This document shows, piece after piece, positions 18,576 through 27,943 of a stretch of 64,000 bases of DNA. Below the pieces are notes generated by a model. It was not told where the DNA came from, did no database searches, and saw only the letters and a list, made by a program, of their open reading frames with translations. Positions within the stretch are counted from its first letter, which is position 1, and every line of letters starts with the position of its first letter. The stretch covers positions 62,001-126,000 of the forward strand of contig NZ_VKDD01000003.1 in assembly GCF_007097525.1 (NCBI RefSeq), read 5' to 3'. Origin of the DNA: Thalassomonas sp. M1454 (lineage in GTDB: Bacteria > Pseudomonadota > Gammaproteobacteria > Enterobacterales > Alteromonadaceae). The position numbers were made by a program, and so were the translations under genes.

Positions 18576-20141
18576 ATGCGCACATCAAAAGGATTTAACC
18601 TGCAAATCAACAACAGCGGTTATTCATACCTTGTCAGTTTTTTTGCCGGACTAAGCTTAGTTTTTGCTTATGCGCCATTCTCACTTTGGCCAATAGCACT
18701 ATTGGCTCTATTAGTTTGGTTTACCCAGTTAGATCAGCGCTCACCAAAGCAAGCATTTTATCAAGGTCTAGCCTTTGGTTTTGGCTGGTTTGGCGCGGGC
18801 ATCAGTTGGGTGCACGTTAGTATTGAACAGTTTGGCGGCATGCCGCTGTTCGTGTCCGTTCTGCTAATGATTTTACTCTGCGGCTATCTCGCCCTATACC
18901 CTGCTTTAGCGGCATGGCTTAGTGCCAAGTTATCAATTAATAAAACCGTTAATTTATACTTCTTACCTTTTGTTTGGCTTTTAAGTGAATACTTAAGAGC
19001 GCACATGCTTACCGGTTTCCCTTGGCTTGCGTTAGGTTATAGCCAGATTGATGGACCTTTTGCAGCACTCGCTCCTTTTATTGGAGAGGTGGGTATTGGT
19101 TTTGTTTTACTCTACTTTGCAGTAGCCGCATTTAAACGAATTAAGCGTAAACAAATTAGATTAACTCGAATTATTTTACTCTCTAGTATTGTTGCCATCA
19201 CCCTTACACATAATGTCAGTAATATTGAAGAAACTGGTGAAAATATTAATGTCGCTTTGGTGCAAGGTAACATAAAGCAAGAATTACGTTGGGACGAAGC
19301 TCAAGAGCAAAACATAATAAATAGCTATATTGATGACAGTAAAGGTTTGTACCAAAGTCATGACTTAGTTATTTGGCCTGAGGCGGCAATTCCAAGAATA
19401 GAGCCTCTTGCCCAAGAGTATTTACAGCAACTAGATGAGCAAGCATTTGAGCAAAACTCAGCATTAATCACAGGCATTATTAACTACGATCCGGACAGCC
19501 GCAGCTTTTTTAATCGTTTAGTTATGCTAGGTAAAAAGCAAGATGGCGATAAGCTTGGTGATTACTATTACCGTAACTCAAACCATTACGACAAGCATCA
19601 TTTACTGCCTATTGGCGAATTTGTGCCATTTGCTAGCTTATTAAGGCCATTAGCACCATTTTTCAATTTACCAATGTCGTCATTTAGCCGTGGAGACTAT
19701 GTACAGAAGAACTTACTGGCTAATAATCTAAATATTGCGCCACTAATATGTTTTGAAATTGTATTTCCTAAACAGTTAGCAGCAAATATGAACCAACAAA
19801 CCGATTTACTCTTAACTGTGAGTAATGATGCTTGGTTTGGCGACTCGCATGGCCCACATCAACATCTAGAAATTGCACGTATGCGTGCCTTAGAGTTTGG
19901 TCGCCCCATGCTAAGATCTACAAACAATGGCATTACCGCAGTAATAAACCATAATGGTGAGATTATTGCTGATATTCCACAGTTCACCAAAACAACGTTA
20001 AGTACGCAGGTGCCGTTAGTTAGCGGAGCAACTTTTTACAGCCAGTATGCGCTGCATTTAGATAAGCTTTTATTTTTGATTTTCTTAATCTCTTTGATCT
20101 GGCATAAGTTTTCATTTAAAAAAAGCAATAAATACTCTTAA
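18576..20141 (+). CDS. lnt: Apolipoprotein N-acyltransferase
   Basis: An inner-membrane enzyme that adds the third acyl chain to the N-terminal cysteine of lipoproteins. It has 521 residues. An N-terminal set of membrane helices (about 15-215) is followed by a nitrilase-fold catalytic domain. The catalytic triad can be placed at Glu in VIWPEAAIP, Lys in YDKHHLLPIGEF and Cys in LICFEIVFP. A last membrane helix closes the C terminus. It is the final gene of the miaB operon. Confidence 0.97.
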   Translation: MRTSKGFNLQINNSGYSYLVSFFAGLSLVFAYAPFSLWPIALLALLVWFTQLDQRSPKQAFYQGLAFGFGWFGAGISWVHVSIEQFGGMPLFVSVLLMILLCGYLALYPALAAWLSAKLSINKTVNLYFLPFVWLLSEYLRAHMLTGFPWLALGYSQIDGPFAALAPFIGEVGIGFVLLYFAVAAFKRIKRKQIRLTRIILLSSIVAITLTHNVSNIEETGENINVALVQGNIKQELRWDEAQEQNIINSYIDDSKGLYQSHDLVIWPEAAIPRIEPLAQEYLQQLDEQAFEQNSALITGIINYDPDSRSFFNRLVMLGKKQDGDKLGDYYYRNSNHYDKHHLLPIGEFVPFASLLRPLAPFFNLPMSSFSRGDYVQKNLLANNLNIAPLICFEIVFPKQLAANMNQQTDLLLTVSNDAWFGDSHGPHQHLEIARMRALEFGRPMLRSTNNGITAVINHNGEIIADIPQFTKTTLSTQVPLVSGATFYSQYALHLDKLLFLIFLISLIWHKFSFKKSNKYS

Positions 20142-20241
20142 ATTTCAACATAGTAAAAATTCGTTGTTATAATTTTAATAAGCTAACTAGCCGTACTAGT
20201 TAGCGTGTTACCTTGTTAAATAAAACGATTAGGACTGTGTT

Positions 20242-20634
20242 ATGAAAATTGATGTTGAAATGCTTGCTGGTCAGCAGTTAAAAGCAAAATTTGGTGATTA
20301 TGAAGTCATTAGCGATCAAAATAAATCTGTTGGTGGCAACGAAGAATATCCTGAGCCTTTTGATTACTTTTTAGCAAGTATGGCCCTATGTGCAGGCTTT
20401 TATATTCGTAAGTTTTGCCATACTAGAGATATTTCTACAGATGGTATTGTGATCAGTCAAACTAATCAGGCTATTGGCGATGATCACTATAAAAAGAAAT
20501 TCAATATCTCTGTTACTCTACCCGACAGCTTTCCTAAAAAGTACCGTAAAGCGGTATTAAGTGCTGCAAACTCATGTACCGTAAAAAAAGTAATTCAAGC
20601 TTTGCCAGAGTTTGAAATATCGCTTGCCGAATAA
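20242..20634 (+). CDS. OsmC-family peroxide-stress protein
   Basis: A 130-residue OsmC/Ohr-fold protein. The family reduces organic peroxides with a pair of cysteines. Here Cys50 (in LASMALC), Cys59 and Cys112 (in AANSCTVKKV) are present; Cys50 and Cys112 sit in the helix and loop contexts used by the catalytic pair. It follows lnt by 100 bp in the same direction and ends at a 12-bp hairpin. A function other than peroxide reduction is possible for this YhfA-like subgroup. Confidence 0.85.
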   Translation: MKIDVEMLAGQQLKAKFGDYEVISDQNKSVGGNEEYPEPFDYFLASMALCAGFYIRKFCHTRDISTDGIVISQTNQAIGDDHYKKKFNISVTLPDSFPKKYRKAVLSAANSCTVKKVIQALPEFEISLAE

Positions 20635-20650
20635 AGACAAATTAAATATT

Positions 20651-20680
20651 TTGGCATTATTACATTGCTAATAATGCCAA
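20651..20680. terminator. Perfect 12-bp hairpin after the OsmC gene
   Basis: TTGGCATTATTA (20651-20662) pairs with TAATAATGCCAA (20669-20680) across loop CATTGC. It is followed by CACTCCCCCTT rather than a T-run, so it may stop or protect transcripts without being a classical intrinsic terminator. Confidence 0.5.
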
Positions 20681-20801
20681 CACTCCCCCTTGCTCGCCAT
20701 CATAGTTAATTAAATGTAAATTTATTTAAACCTTTTTCCCCTTACTTGCTACTTACTTAAAAGAATAGCAAATGATTGTAATTAAAATTCGGGGGAATTT
20801 T

Positions 20802-22079
20802 ATGAAAATAGCAGATACCAGCAACCAAGATGTGGTTGTTGCAACGAAAAACTCTAAGCGTAAATCAATACTGATTACTGCGCTAATAGTAAGTACTCTG
20901 GCCATTTCAATATGGCAACTTGCACCGGCGGCAAGCAGATGGAGCCAAGCTGAAAAGTCAGTTCCGATGTCTCGAGTACGTATAGCAGAAATCAATCGTA
21001 GTGACTTTATACGTGATATCTCAGTACAAGGACGCGTGGTTGCAGCTGTAAGCCCAACTGTTTACAGCCCTGCAGAAGGTACTATAACTTTTAGTATTGA
21101 AGCTGGTAGTGAAGTTACTGAAGGCACTGAGCTTGCGGTAATTGAAAGTCCAGAGCTCACGAGTCGGCTCGACCAAGAGTTATCCACTCTAGAAAACCTT
21201 AATACCGGATTTAAGCGTCAAGAAATACAAGCGAAGAAGCAACTGTTAATTGATCAAAAAGCCGTTGATTTAGCGCAAGTAGCATTAACCACTGCTGCAC
21301 GAGAAAAACGCCGAAGCGATCAAGCCTTTGCTAAAAATGCAATCAGCCAAATCGATTTCGAAAAGGCACAAGACGATTTAGCAAATGCAAAATTGCAATA
21401 TGATCACGCCGTTGCAGATGCCGCCCTTGAACAAGAGAGCCTTAATTTTGATTTACAGTCACTCGGCTTGCAAATACAGCGACAAAAGCTTTTAGTTAAA
21501 GATTTACAACGCCAAGTTGACTCACTAACAGTTATTTCTCCGGTAAACGGTATTGTGGGCAATTTAAATGTTGAAAATAAAACTTACCTAAGTAAAAACC
21601 AAGCAATATTAATGGTGGTCGATTTATCTCAATTCGAAGTTGAAGTAGATATTCCAGAGAGTTACGCCGATGACTTAGCGATAGGAATGGATGTAGACAT
21701 TAGCTTTGATCAACAACGGTTTAGTGCTCGTCTAGTAACAATTTCCCCCGAAATACTGAACAATCAGGTTACTGGACGAGTACGCTTCGAACAAAAAACA
21801 CCAGCCAGTTTGCGCCAGAATCAACGCCTGAATACTCGAATCTTATTAGAGTCTAGAGAAGATGTATTACAGGTTAAACGAGGACAGTTCCTAGACAGTA
21901 GTAACGGCCGTTTTGCTTATGTTGTTAGTGACGGTATGGCAAAGAAGACCATGATTAATGTTGGCGCTAGAAGTTTAAGTAGTGTCGAGATTTTATCGGG
22001 ATTAAAGGAAGGTGAGCGAATTATTATTTCAGGCACCGATATATTTGAAAGCGCAGAGCAAGTGCTACTTACCCAATAA
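20802..22079 (+). CDS. HlyD-type periplasmic adaptor of an ABC exporter (MacA-like)
   Basis: A 425-residue membrane fusion protein anchored by one N-terminal helix (SILITALIVSTLAISIW). It has two lipoyl halves (VYSPAEGTITFSIEAGSEVTEG and VISPVNGIVGNLNVENKTYL) around a long coiled-coil (about 115-235) and C-terminal barrel domains. A longer frame to 20772 exists, but the ATG at 20802 has an excellent GGGGGA 5 nt upstream. It is followed by the ATPase and two permeases, so it is the adaptor of a MacB-like tripartite exporter. No outer-membrane partner is nearby. Confidence 0.9.
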   Translation: MKIADTSNQDVVVATKNSKRKSILITALIVSTLAISIWQLAPAASRWSQAEKSVPMSRVRIAEINRSDFIRDISVQGRVVAAVSPTVYSPAEGTITFSIEAGSEVTEGTELAVIESPELTSRLDQELSTLENLNTGFKRQEIQAKKQLLIDQKAVDLAQVALTTAAREKRRSDQAFAKNAISQIDFEKAQDDLANAKLQYDHAVADAALEQESLNFDLQSLGLQIQRQKLLVKDLQRQVDSLTVISPVNGIVGNLNVENKTYLSKNQAILMVVDLSQFEVEVDIPESYADDLAIGMDVDISFDQQRFSARLVTISPEILNNQVTGRVRFEQKTPASLRQNQRLNTRILLESREDVLQVKRGQFLDSSNGRFAYVVSDGMAKKTMINVGARSLSSVEILSGLKEGERIIISGTDIFESAEQVLLTQ

Positions 22080-22151
22080 CAAACAAAATAATTTAATAAG
22101 CGAACGCTTTATTTAACTAAATAATATTAAGAATTCAGTAAGGAATAACCC

Positions 22152-22850
22152 ATGTTAACGATGAAAAATGTAAGCAAAGTATTTAAGACCGATAATATTC
22201 AAACTCACGCATTACGTGATTTTAGTTTAACCGTAAATGAAGGTGACTTTGTTAGTGTCACCGGACCTTCCGGTTCAGGTAAGACAACCTTTTTAAACAT
22301 TGCAGGTTTATTAGAAACATTTAGCAGTGGCGATTTTTTATTAGATGATATTAGTATTCAACAATTAAACGATCGCCAACGTTCAAAAATCCGCAATGAA
22401 AAAATTGGCTTTATTTTTCAAAGTTTTAACCTAATTCCAGATCTAAATTTATTCGACAATGTTGATGTGCCGTTAAGATATAGAGGCTTTAATGCCAAAG
22501 AGCGCAAACAACGGATAGAACATAATTTAGATATGGTGGGTTTAGCCTCGCGCATGAAGCATTTACCAAGTCAACTTTCAGGTGGGCAACAGCAACGAGT
22601 AGCCATAGCAAGAGCACTCGCTACCGACCCTAGATTTTTATTAGCCGATGAGCCAACAGGTAATTTAGACACCCAAATGGCGCAAAGTGTAATGAGTTTA
22701 TTAGAAGATATTAATAAACAAGGCACCACAATCGTTATGGTAACTCATGATAATGACCTGGCAAATCGAGCTTCTCGTAAGATTCAAATAAAAGATGGCC
22801 GTGTTAGTGAGCTTGATGTGGTTGTTGCTAATTCACAAGCAATTGCTTAG
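22152..22850 (+). CDS. ABC exporter ATP-binding protein (MacB/LolD-type)
   Basis: A 232-residue ABC ATPase. Walker A is [12 protein letters not shown], the signature [16 protein letters not shown], Walker [14 protein letters not shown] and the switch His VTHD. It belongs to the MacB/LolD/FtsE-like group that drives FtsX-type permeases. It starts after AAGGA, and its stop is 9 bp before the first permease start. Confidence 0.94.
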   Translation: MLTMKNVSKVFKTDNIQTHALRDFSLTVNEGDFVSVTGPSGSGKTTFLNIAGLLETFSSGDFLLDDISIQQLNDRQRSKIRNEKIGFIFQSFNLIPDLNLFDNVDVPLRYRGFNAKERKQRIEHNLDMVGLASRMKHLPSQLSGGQQQRVAIARALATDPRFLLADEPTGNLDTQMAQSVMSLLEDINKQGTTIVMVTHDNDLANRASRKIQIKDGRVSELDVVVANSQAIA

Positions 22851-22859
22851 GGGTTGATT

Positions 22860-24173
22860 ATGTTTTTCTATTACCTAAGACTGGCACGGATCAGCATTGT
22901 TAAACATTGGGGTTTAAGTTTATTGATGATAGTCGCTATTGGTTTAGGGATCGGCGCATCAATGACTACCGTGACAGTTAATTATTTGATGTCAGCAAAC
23001 CCAATTCCGCATAAAAGTAGCCAATTATATAATGTGCAACTTGATAGTTGGGATATAAACGAACCTTATAATGATGATGGTACGCCGCCAGAGCAACTAA
23101 CTTACCGAGATGGCACCAACCTTTTAAATGCCAATAAAGCGTTCAGACATAGCTTACAAGCGCAAGCAAATGGTGTAATTGAACCAGAAGGCAAAGATAG
23201 TTTACCTTTTATGGTTTCAGCCAGAGCTAATACGGCAGACTTTTTCACTATGTTTGATCTGCCGTTTATTTACGGTGGTGGCTGGGATAGCGCTGCAGAT
23301 CTAAATAAGCAACAAGTGGTGGTTATTAATTCCGAAACTAACCAAAGAGTATTTGGCGGTGAAAACTCAGTAGGTCGAGACCTAAAAATTAATGGTAACT
23401 ATTTTAAAGTCGTTGGCGTAATTGATTACTGGGATCCTAAGCCAAGGTTTTATGATATCAGTACAGGTGCTTTTAATGACGCAGAAGAAATTTTCGTCCC
23501 ATTTGCAATGATAGCAGAAGAAAAAATAGGCCGTTCAGGTAACACCAACTGTTGGAAAACACCTGAAGGCGAAGGTTTTGAAGGCTTTTTAAACTCAGAG
23601 TGTGTGTGGCTACAGTTTTGGGTAGAGTTGCCAAATCAGCAAGATAAAGAAGATTATTTAAGCTTTCTTAACGCCTACGTTGAAGAGCAAAAAGCATTCG
23701 GTCGATTCGAACGCCCATTAAACAATAAATTACTAAATGTTATGCAGTGGTTAGAGCAACAACAAGTGGTTGAAGATGATGCCATTATGATGATGGCTAT
23801 GTCACTTATGTTTTTAATTGTTTGTTTACTTAATACCGTTGGCTTATTACTAGCGAAATCCCTTGGTAAAGCACCAGAAATCGGCTTACGCCAAGCATTG
23901 GGCGCTAGCAGAAGAACCTTATTCGCTCAGTACATTATAGAGTCTGCTTGTATAGGTATAGCAGGAGGAATACTTGGTTTATGTTTCGCCTGGTTAGGGC
24001 TGCAAGGCATTGGAGCTTTATATGGCGATATGCTCAAAGGCTTAACTAGCTTAGATACAAACATGGTAGCAAGTGCTATAGCGCTAGCCATTGTAAGCAG
24101 TATTTTGGCAGGCCTTTACCCCACTTGGCGAGCATGTAATGTTCAGCCTTCTCAACAACTTAAAAGCCAATAG
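22860..24173 (+). CDS. ABC exporter permease 1 (FtsX/MacB-type)
   Basis: A 437-residue permease with one N-terminal membrane helix, a large periplasmic MacB_PCD domain (about 45-300) and three C-terminal helices with the family turn LGKAPEIGLRQALGASRRTLFAQYIIES. The frame extends to a TTG at 22854, but the ATG at 22860 has AGGGG 6 nt upstream. Nine bp separate it from the second permease, which is dissimilar in the periplasmic part. The transporter is therefore probably a heterodimer of two permeases. Confidence 0.91.
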   Translation: MFFYYLRLARISIVKHWGLSLLMIVAIGLGIGASMTTVTVNYLMSANPIPHKSSQLYNVQLDSWDINEPYNDDGTPPEQLTYRDGTNLLNANKAFRHSLQAQANGVIEPEGKDSLPFMVSARANTADFFTMFDLPFIYGGGWDSAADLNKQQVVVINSETNQRVFGGENSVGRDLKINGNYFKVVGVIDYWDPKPRFYDISTGAFNDAEEIFVPFAMIAEEKIGRSGNTNCWKTPEGEGFEGFLNSECVWLQFWVELPNQQDKEDYLSFLNAYVEEQKAFGRFERPLNNKLLNVMQWLEQQQVVEDDAIMMMAMSLMFLIVCLLNTVGLLLAKSLGKAPEIGLRQALGASRRTLFAQYIIESACIGIAGGILGLCFAWLGLQGIGALYGDMLKGLTSLDTNMVASAIALAIVSSILAGLYPTWRACNVQPSQQLKSQ

Positions 24174-24182
24174 GAGAGCATA

Positions 24183-25397
24183 ATGCTAGAGTTAGGATTG
24201 ATATTTCGCGCATTATTGCGCAACAAAGTAGGTGCTTTACTCATTGGTCTACAAATAGCACTAACGTTAACTATCATGACCAATGCAATTTTCATGATGC
24301 AAGAACGTAATGCTCAAATGGATAGACCAAGTGGGCTAGATGAAGCAAATTTATTCTTTGTAAATAACACCATTTTTGCCACTGACTACAACCAACAAGT
24401 TGCCTTAGAAGAAGATTTAACATTGTTACGTAATACCGAAGGTGTTGTCGATGCCATTCAAATTAATGCTATACCAATGAGTGGGGGCGGTTGGTCAATG
24501 GGCTTACAAACAGAGTCTGGAGTAGGTAAGGATAGTGTTGGCGTTGCTGTTTACATGGTTGATGACCATGCTATTAACACTTTAGGTTTAGAGCTTATCG
24601 CAGGTGAAAACTTTTCGATAAATGATATCCAATGGCGAGAATCATCGCAAACAACCTGGCCAGCTAAAACTATTATAACCCAAGCAATGGCTGAAAGTTT
24701 ATTTGCTGATGATTGGCACTCTGCAGTAGGTAAAACAGCTTACATATCGCAAGAACAACCTATGCAAATAATAGGTATTGTCAAAACATTACAAGCACCA
24801 TGGAATGGTTGGGATGGCGTCGAACGCAGCATGCTTGTGCCTTTTAAAATGGAAACAATGGGCAGCCGCTATATGATAAAAACCGAACCAGGCCGCCGAG
24901 ATGAATTAATGCCTATTATTGAAAAAGCATTAGCTGATAGTAACAAAGGCCGAATCATCCGCCGAGTCACTACCATGGATGATATACGAGAGCGCAGTTA
25001 TCGTGGTCACAATGCGGTAAATAAAATCCTATCAACGGTAATTGTTGTTCTAACCTTGATCACTGGCTTTGGTATTGTCGGTTTGGCAATGTTCAGTATT
25101 AATCGTCGTACTAAACAAATAGGCACACGCCGAGCTTTAGGTGCAAGTAAAGGCCAAATAATGAGTTACTTTATGATTGAAAACATAATGATTTCAAGCT
25201 TTGGTATTGTGTTAGGCATAGCAGGTGCAATAGGCTTAAATATATGGTTAGTAAATACATTGTCTATGTCGCCAATCAATATTGAGATTATTGTCTTTGG
25301 TGTAATTGTTTTATATTTTGTTGGCCAACTTGCCGTGCTTTATCCAGCTCGAAAAGCTGCAAATATTCCGCCAGCTACCGCAACAAGGACAGCCTAA
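24183..25397 (+). CDS. ABC exporter permease 2 (FtsX/MacB-type)
   Basis: A 404-residue permease with the same layout as its neighbour: helix near 15-37, periplasmic domain, then three helices. The cytoplasmic turn is INRRTKQIGTRRALGASKGQIMSYFMIEN and the C terminus YPARKAANIPPATATRTA. It starts 9 bp after permease 1 behind AGGAGAG. It is the last gene of the operon, closed by a strong terminator at 25418. The substrate is unknown; MacB-like systems export macrolides, peptides or lipoproteins. Confidence 0.91.
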   Translation: MLELGLIFRALLRNKVGALLIGLQIALTLTIMTNAIFMMQERNAQMDRPSGLDEANLFFVNNTIFATDYNQQVALEEDLTLLRNTEGVVDAIQINAIPMSGGGWSMGLQTESGVGKDSVGVAVYMVDDHAINTLGLELIAGENFSINDIQWRESSQTTWPAKTIITQAMAESLFADDWHSAVGKTAYISQEQPMQIIGIVKTLQAPWNGWDGVERSMLVPFKMETMGSRYMIKTEPGRRDELMPIIEKALADSNKGRIIRRVTTMDDIRERSYRGHNAVNKILSTVIVVLTLITGFGIVGLAMFSINRRTKQIGTRRALGASKGQIMSYFMIENIMISSFGIVLGIAGAIGLNIWLVNTLSMSPINIEIIVFGVIVLYFVGQLAVLYPARKAANIPPATATRTA

Positions 25398-25417
25398 AGC
25401 AAGTATTTTTTATAATC

Positions 25418-25440
25418 AAAAGGGCCTAACGGCCCTTTTT
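25418..25440 (+). terminator. Intrinsic terminator of the ABC exporter operon
   Basis: AAAAGGGCC / GGCCCTTTT forms a 9-bp stem with a TAAC loop, ending in T's. Confidence 0.93.
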
Positions 25441-25511
25441 CAATTCTAGCTATTGCTGTTAATTTCAATATTGATACTATAACGACACAATAACTAAAAT
25501 TTAAAATATCT

Positions 25512-27161
25512 ATGAAACATTTAAAGATTACTAGCGCAATTATTGCCACCCTACTTTCACCAAACCTACTCGCAGCAACAACCTTAATCGAGAATATTCA
25601 AGGTTACTCGCATAACGGCGAGCAATTACAACAGTTCAAAGCGGTACAATTTAGTGATGACAAGATTGACAAAGTCTTTTTTAGCTCGGATAAATTACCA
25701 ACAAATTCTGATATCAAACGAATTGATGGACAAGGTAAAACCTTATTACCAGGCTTAATTGATGCACACGGTCATGTGCTTAGTTACGGGTTAAGTCTAA
25801 CAAGCGCAGAGCTATATTCCACTTCTTCAGAGCAAGATGCTGTGCAGCAAGTAGTCGAGTTTAATAAAGCCAACCCAAGTAATGGCTGGATAAAAGGCCG
25901 TGGTTGGAACCAAGTTCAGTGGCAAAACAAACAATTTCCAACCGCGAAAAGCTTAGATAAGTATTTTAAAGATACCCCTGTTGTCCTTGATAGGGTTGAT
26001 GGTCATGCCTTATGGGTAAATAGCAAAACGTTAGAATTAGCAGGCATTAATAAAGATACTAAAGAAGTTGATGGCGGCCAAATAATACGTGACGAGCAAG
26101 GTAACCCAACAGGCGTATTAGTTGATAATGCCATGAACCTTGTTTTCGCTAAAATTCCAGCATTAACACCACAACAAACAAAAGAAGCATTATCACTTGC
26201 GATGAAGTCTCTAGCTAAAGTTGGGCTAACTAGTGTTCATGATGCAGGTATTGAAACAGCAAACATTGATGCCTTTAAAGCAATGAGTGCTAATGATGAA
26301 ATGCTCATTCGTATAAATGCCATGCTTGGCGCTTGGGATCCTGAATTTAGTAAGCAACTTGCTAAAGGTCATTTCAATTCAGAAGACGATATGCTGTTAA
26401 TTAACTCGGTTAAAATTTCTGCTGATGGCGCTTTAGGTAGCCGCGGTGCTGCTCTAATTGAAGACTATTCAGATATGCCTCATCATAAGGGCTTATTACT
26501 TTATAGTAACGAAGAGCTGACCGCAGTAATGAAGCAATCTATGCAAGCAGGGTTCCAAGTGAACACTCATGCCATAGGTGATAATGCCAATAAAATAGTT
26601 ATCGATAATTATGAGCAGTTAATTAAACAAACCAAAACAAAAGATTTACGTCATCGCGTTGAGCATGCGCAAATTTTGCAACTATCAGACATTCCTCGCT
26701 TCCACCAGTTAGGTATTATCGCATCAATGCAGGCAACTCATGCGACAAGCGATAAAAATATGGCCGAAGACAGGGTTGGTAGCGAACGTATTAAAGGAGC
26801 CTATGCATGGCGCTCATTATTAGAGGCTAAAGCTGTAATAGCAGCTGGCTCTGACTTCCCTGTTGAATACCCTAACCCATTTTTTGGTTTACATTCATCG
26901 GTAACAAGACAAGATCAACAAAATCAGCCTGAAAATGGTTGGTATAGCAATGAAGCAATGACCATAGCTGAAGCATTTAAATCTTTTACCATAGATGCAG
27001 CTTACGCTGGCCATCAAGAGAAAATCATTGGCTCGATTGAAACCGGTAAAAAAGCCGACTTTATTTTAATTGATCAAAATATATTTACTATCGATGCTAA
27101 AGAGATTTGGAAAACCAAGGTAATTAATACTTGGGTAAATGGTAAAAAAGTTGAGTTTTAA
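25512..27161 (+). CDS. Exported amidohydrolase, YtcJ-like
   Basis: A 549-residue amidohydrolase-superfamily protein with an N-terminal signal peptide (cut probably after LLA, near 22). Metal ligands are visible as DAHGHVLSYG (HxH), HAIGDNAN and HRVEHAQI, with GSDFPVEYPNPFFGLHSSVTR carrying the conserved Asp. The C-terminal segment GKKADFILIDQNIFT is typical of YtcJ/NfdA-like enzymes that hydrolyse N-substituted formamides or other amides. The natural substrate is not evident. It is followed by a hairpin terminator and is probably monocistronic. Confidence 0.9.
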   Translation: MKHLKITSAIIATLLSPNLLAATTLIENIQGYSHNGEQLQQFKAVQFSDDKIDKVFFSSDKLPTNSDIKRIDGQGKTLLPGLIDAHGHVLSYGLSLTSAELYSTSSEQDAVQQVVEFNKANPSNGWIKGRGWNQVQWQNKQFPTAKSLDKYFKDTPVVLDRVDGHALWVNSKTLELAGINKDTKEVDGGQIIRDEQGNPTGVLVDNAMNLVFAKIPALTPQQTKEALSLAMKSLAKVGLTSVHDAGIETANIDAFKAMSANDEMLIRINAMLGAWDPEFSKQLAKGHFNSEDDMLLINSVKISADGALGSRGAALIEDYSDMPHHKGLLLYSNEELTAVMKQSMQAGFQVNTHAIGDNANKIVIDNYEQLIKQTKTKDLRHRVEHAQILQLSDIPRFHQLGIIASMQATHATSDKNMAEDRVGSERIKGAYAWRSLLEAKAVIAAGSDFPVEYPNPFFGLHSSVTRQDQQNQPENGWYSNEAMTIAEAFKSFTIDAAYAGHQEKIIGSIETGKKADFILIDQNIFTIDAKEIWKTKVINTWVNGKKVEF

Positions 27162-27175
27162 GTTAAAACTCGAAG

Positions 27176-27202
27176 ATATCACTTTCACCAAAGTGATATT
27201 TT
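27176..27202 (+). terminator. Terminator after the YtcJ-like gene
   Basis: ATATCACTTT (27176-27185) / AAAGTGATAT (27190-27199) is a perfect 10-bp stem with loop CACC, followed by a short T-run. Confidence 0.75.
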
Positions 27203-27240
27203 AACTACCATTACCTCAATATTTTATAATAAGTAGAACT

Positions 27241-27870
27241 ATGAAGAAATTACTCACACTATGTATGGCTACAGCAATCAGCTTTAGCGCAATTGCCGCT
27301 GACGGTATTAAACAAACTACAGGCTTAGTAGTTGCTGGTGGTAAACCAATTACTCTGCTTGGCAAACAAGTATATGTTGGCTCTCAAGCACCTAATTTTA
27401 GAGTGGTAAATGAGCGTTTCAGCCCAGTAAAGCTAAGTGATTTTGCCGGCAAAACAGTAATGCTGTCGGTGGTGCCAAGTTTAGATACTGGTGTTTGTTC
27501 ACTGCAAACTAAACGCTTCAATGAAGAAGTTGCCAACCTTCCAGATTCAGTTGCTATGTTAACTATTAGTAATGATTTACCGTTTGCCCAAAAACGTTTT
27601 TGTACTACAGAAACCGTTGAAGATATTACCGTTTTATCTGATTCGGTATGGCGTGATTTTGGTGAAAAATACGGTTTGCTGATTAAAGATATGGGCTTAC
27701 TTAGCCGAGCTATCTTTGTTATTGATGGCAGTGGAAAAATCACCTACAAAGAGTTAGTTGCCGACATATCAATGCACCCTGATTATGATGCAGCAATAGA
27801 GGCTGTTAAAGAAGCAGCTAATATTGCTGTTGAAGTAACTACAGAGCACGAAGTTACACAAAGTAATTAA
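27241..27870 (+). CDS. tpx: Thiol peroxidase (Tpx-type peroxiredoxin) with signal peptide
   Basis: An atypical 2-Cys peroxiredoxin that reduces H2O2 and lipid peroxides. Peroxidatic Cys86 lies in SLDTGVCSLQT and resolving Cys121 in AQKRFCTTE, spaced as in Tpx. The protein has 209 residues against about 168 in E. coli. The extra length is an N-terminal signal peptide (MKKLLTLCMATAISFSAIA) and a C-terminal tail, so it is predicted periplasmic. It would need an exported thiol donor. Single gene with terminators on both sides. Confidence 0.93.
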   Translation: MKKLLTLCMATAISFSAIAADGIKQTTGLVVAGGKPITLLGKQVYVGSQAPNFRVVNERFSPVKLSDFAGKTVMLSVVPSLDTGVCSLQTKRFNEEVANLPDSVAMLTISNDLPFAQKRFCTTETVEDITVLSDSVWRDFGEKYGLLIKDMGLLSRAIFVIDGSGKITYKELVADISMHPDYDAAIEAVKEAANIAVEVTTEHEVTQSN

Positions 27871-27890
27871 AAAATATAAGTGACAATATC

Positions 27891-27943
27891 GGTCAAGCAA
27901 CTAATTTAAATTAGGTTATTAACTAGAATTAAGTTGTTTGACC
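27891..27943. terminator. Long hairpin between convergent tpx and DUF924 genes
   Basis: Arms at 27891-27902 and 27932-27943 pair over 12 bp with one G-T wobble, around a 29-nt loop that is itself AT-rich and partly palindromic. It overlaps the last codons of the minus-strand DUF924 gene. It probably acts on both strands. Confidence 0.5.
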
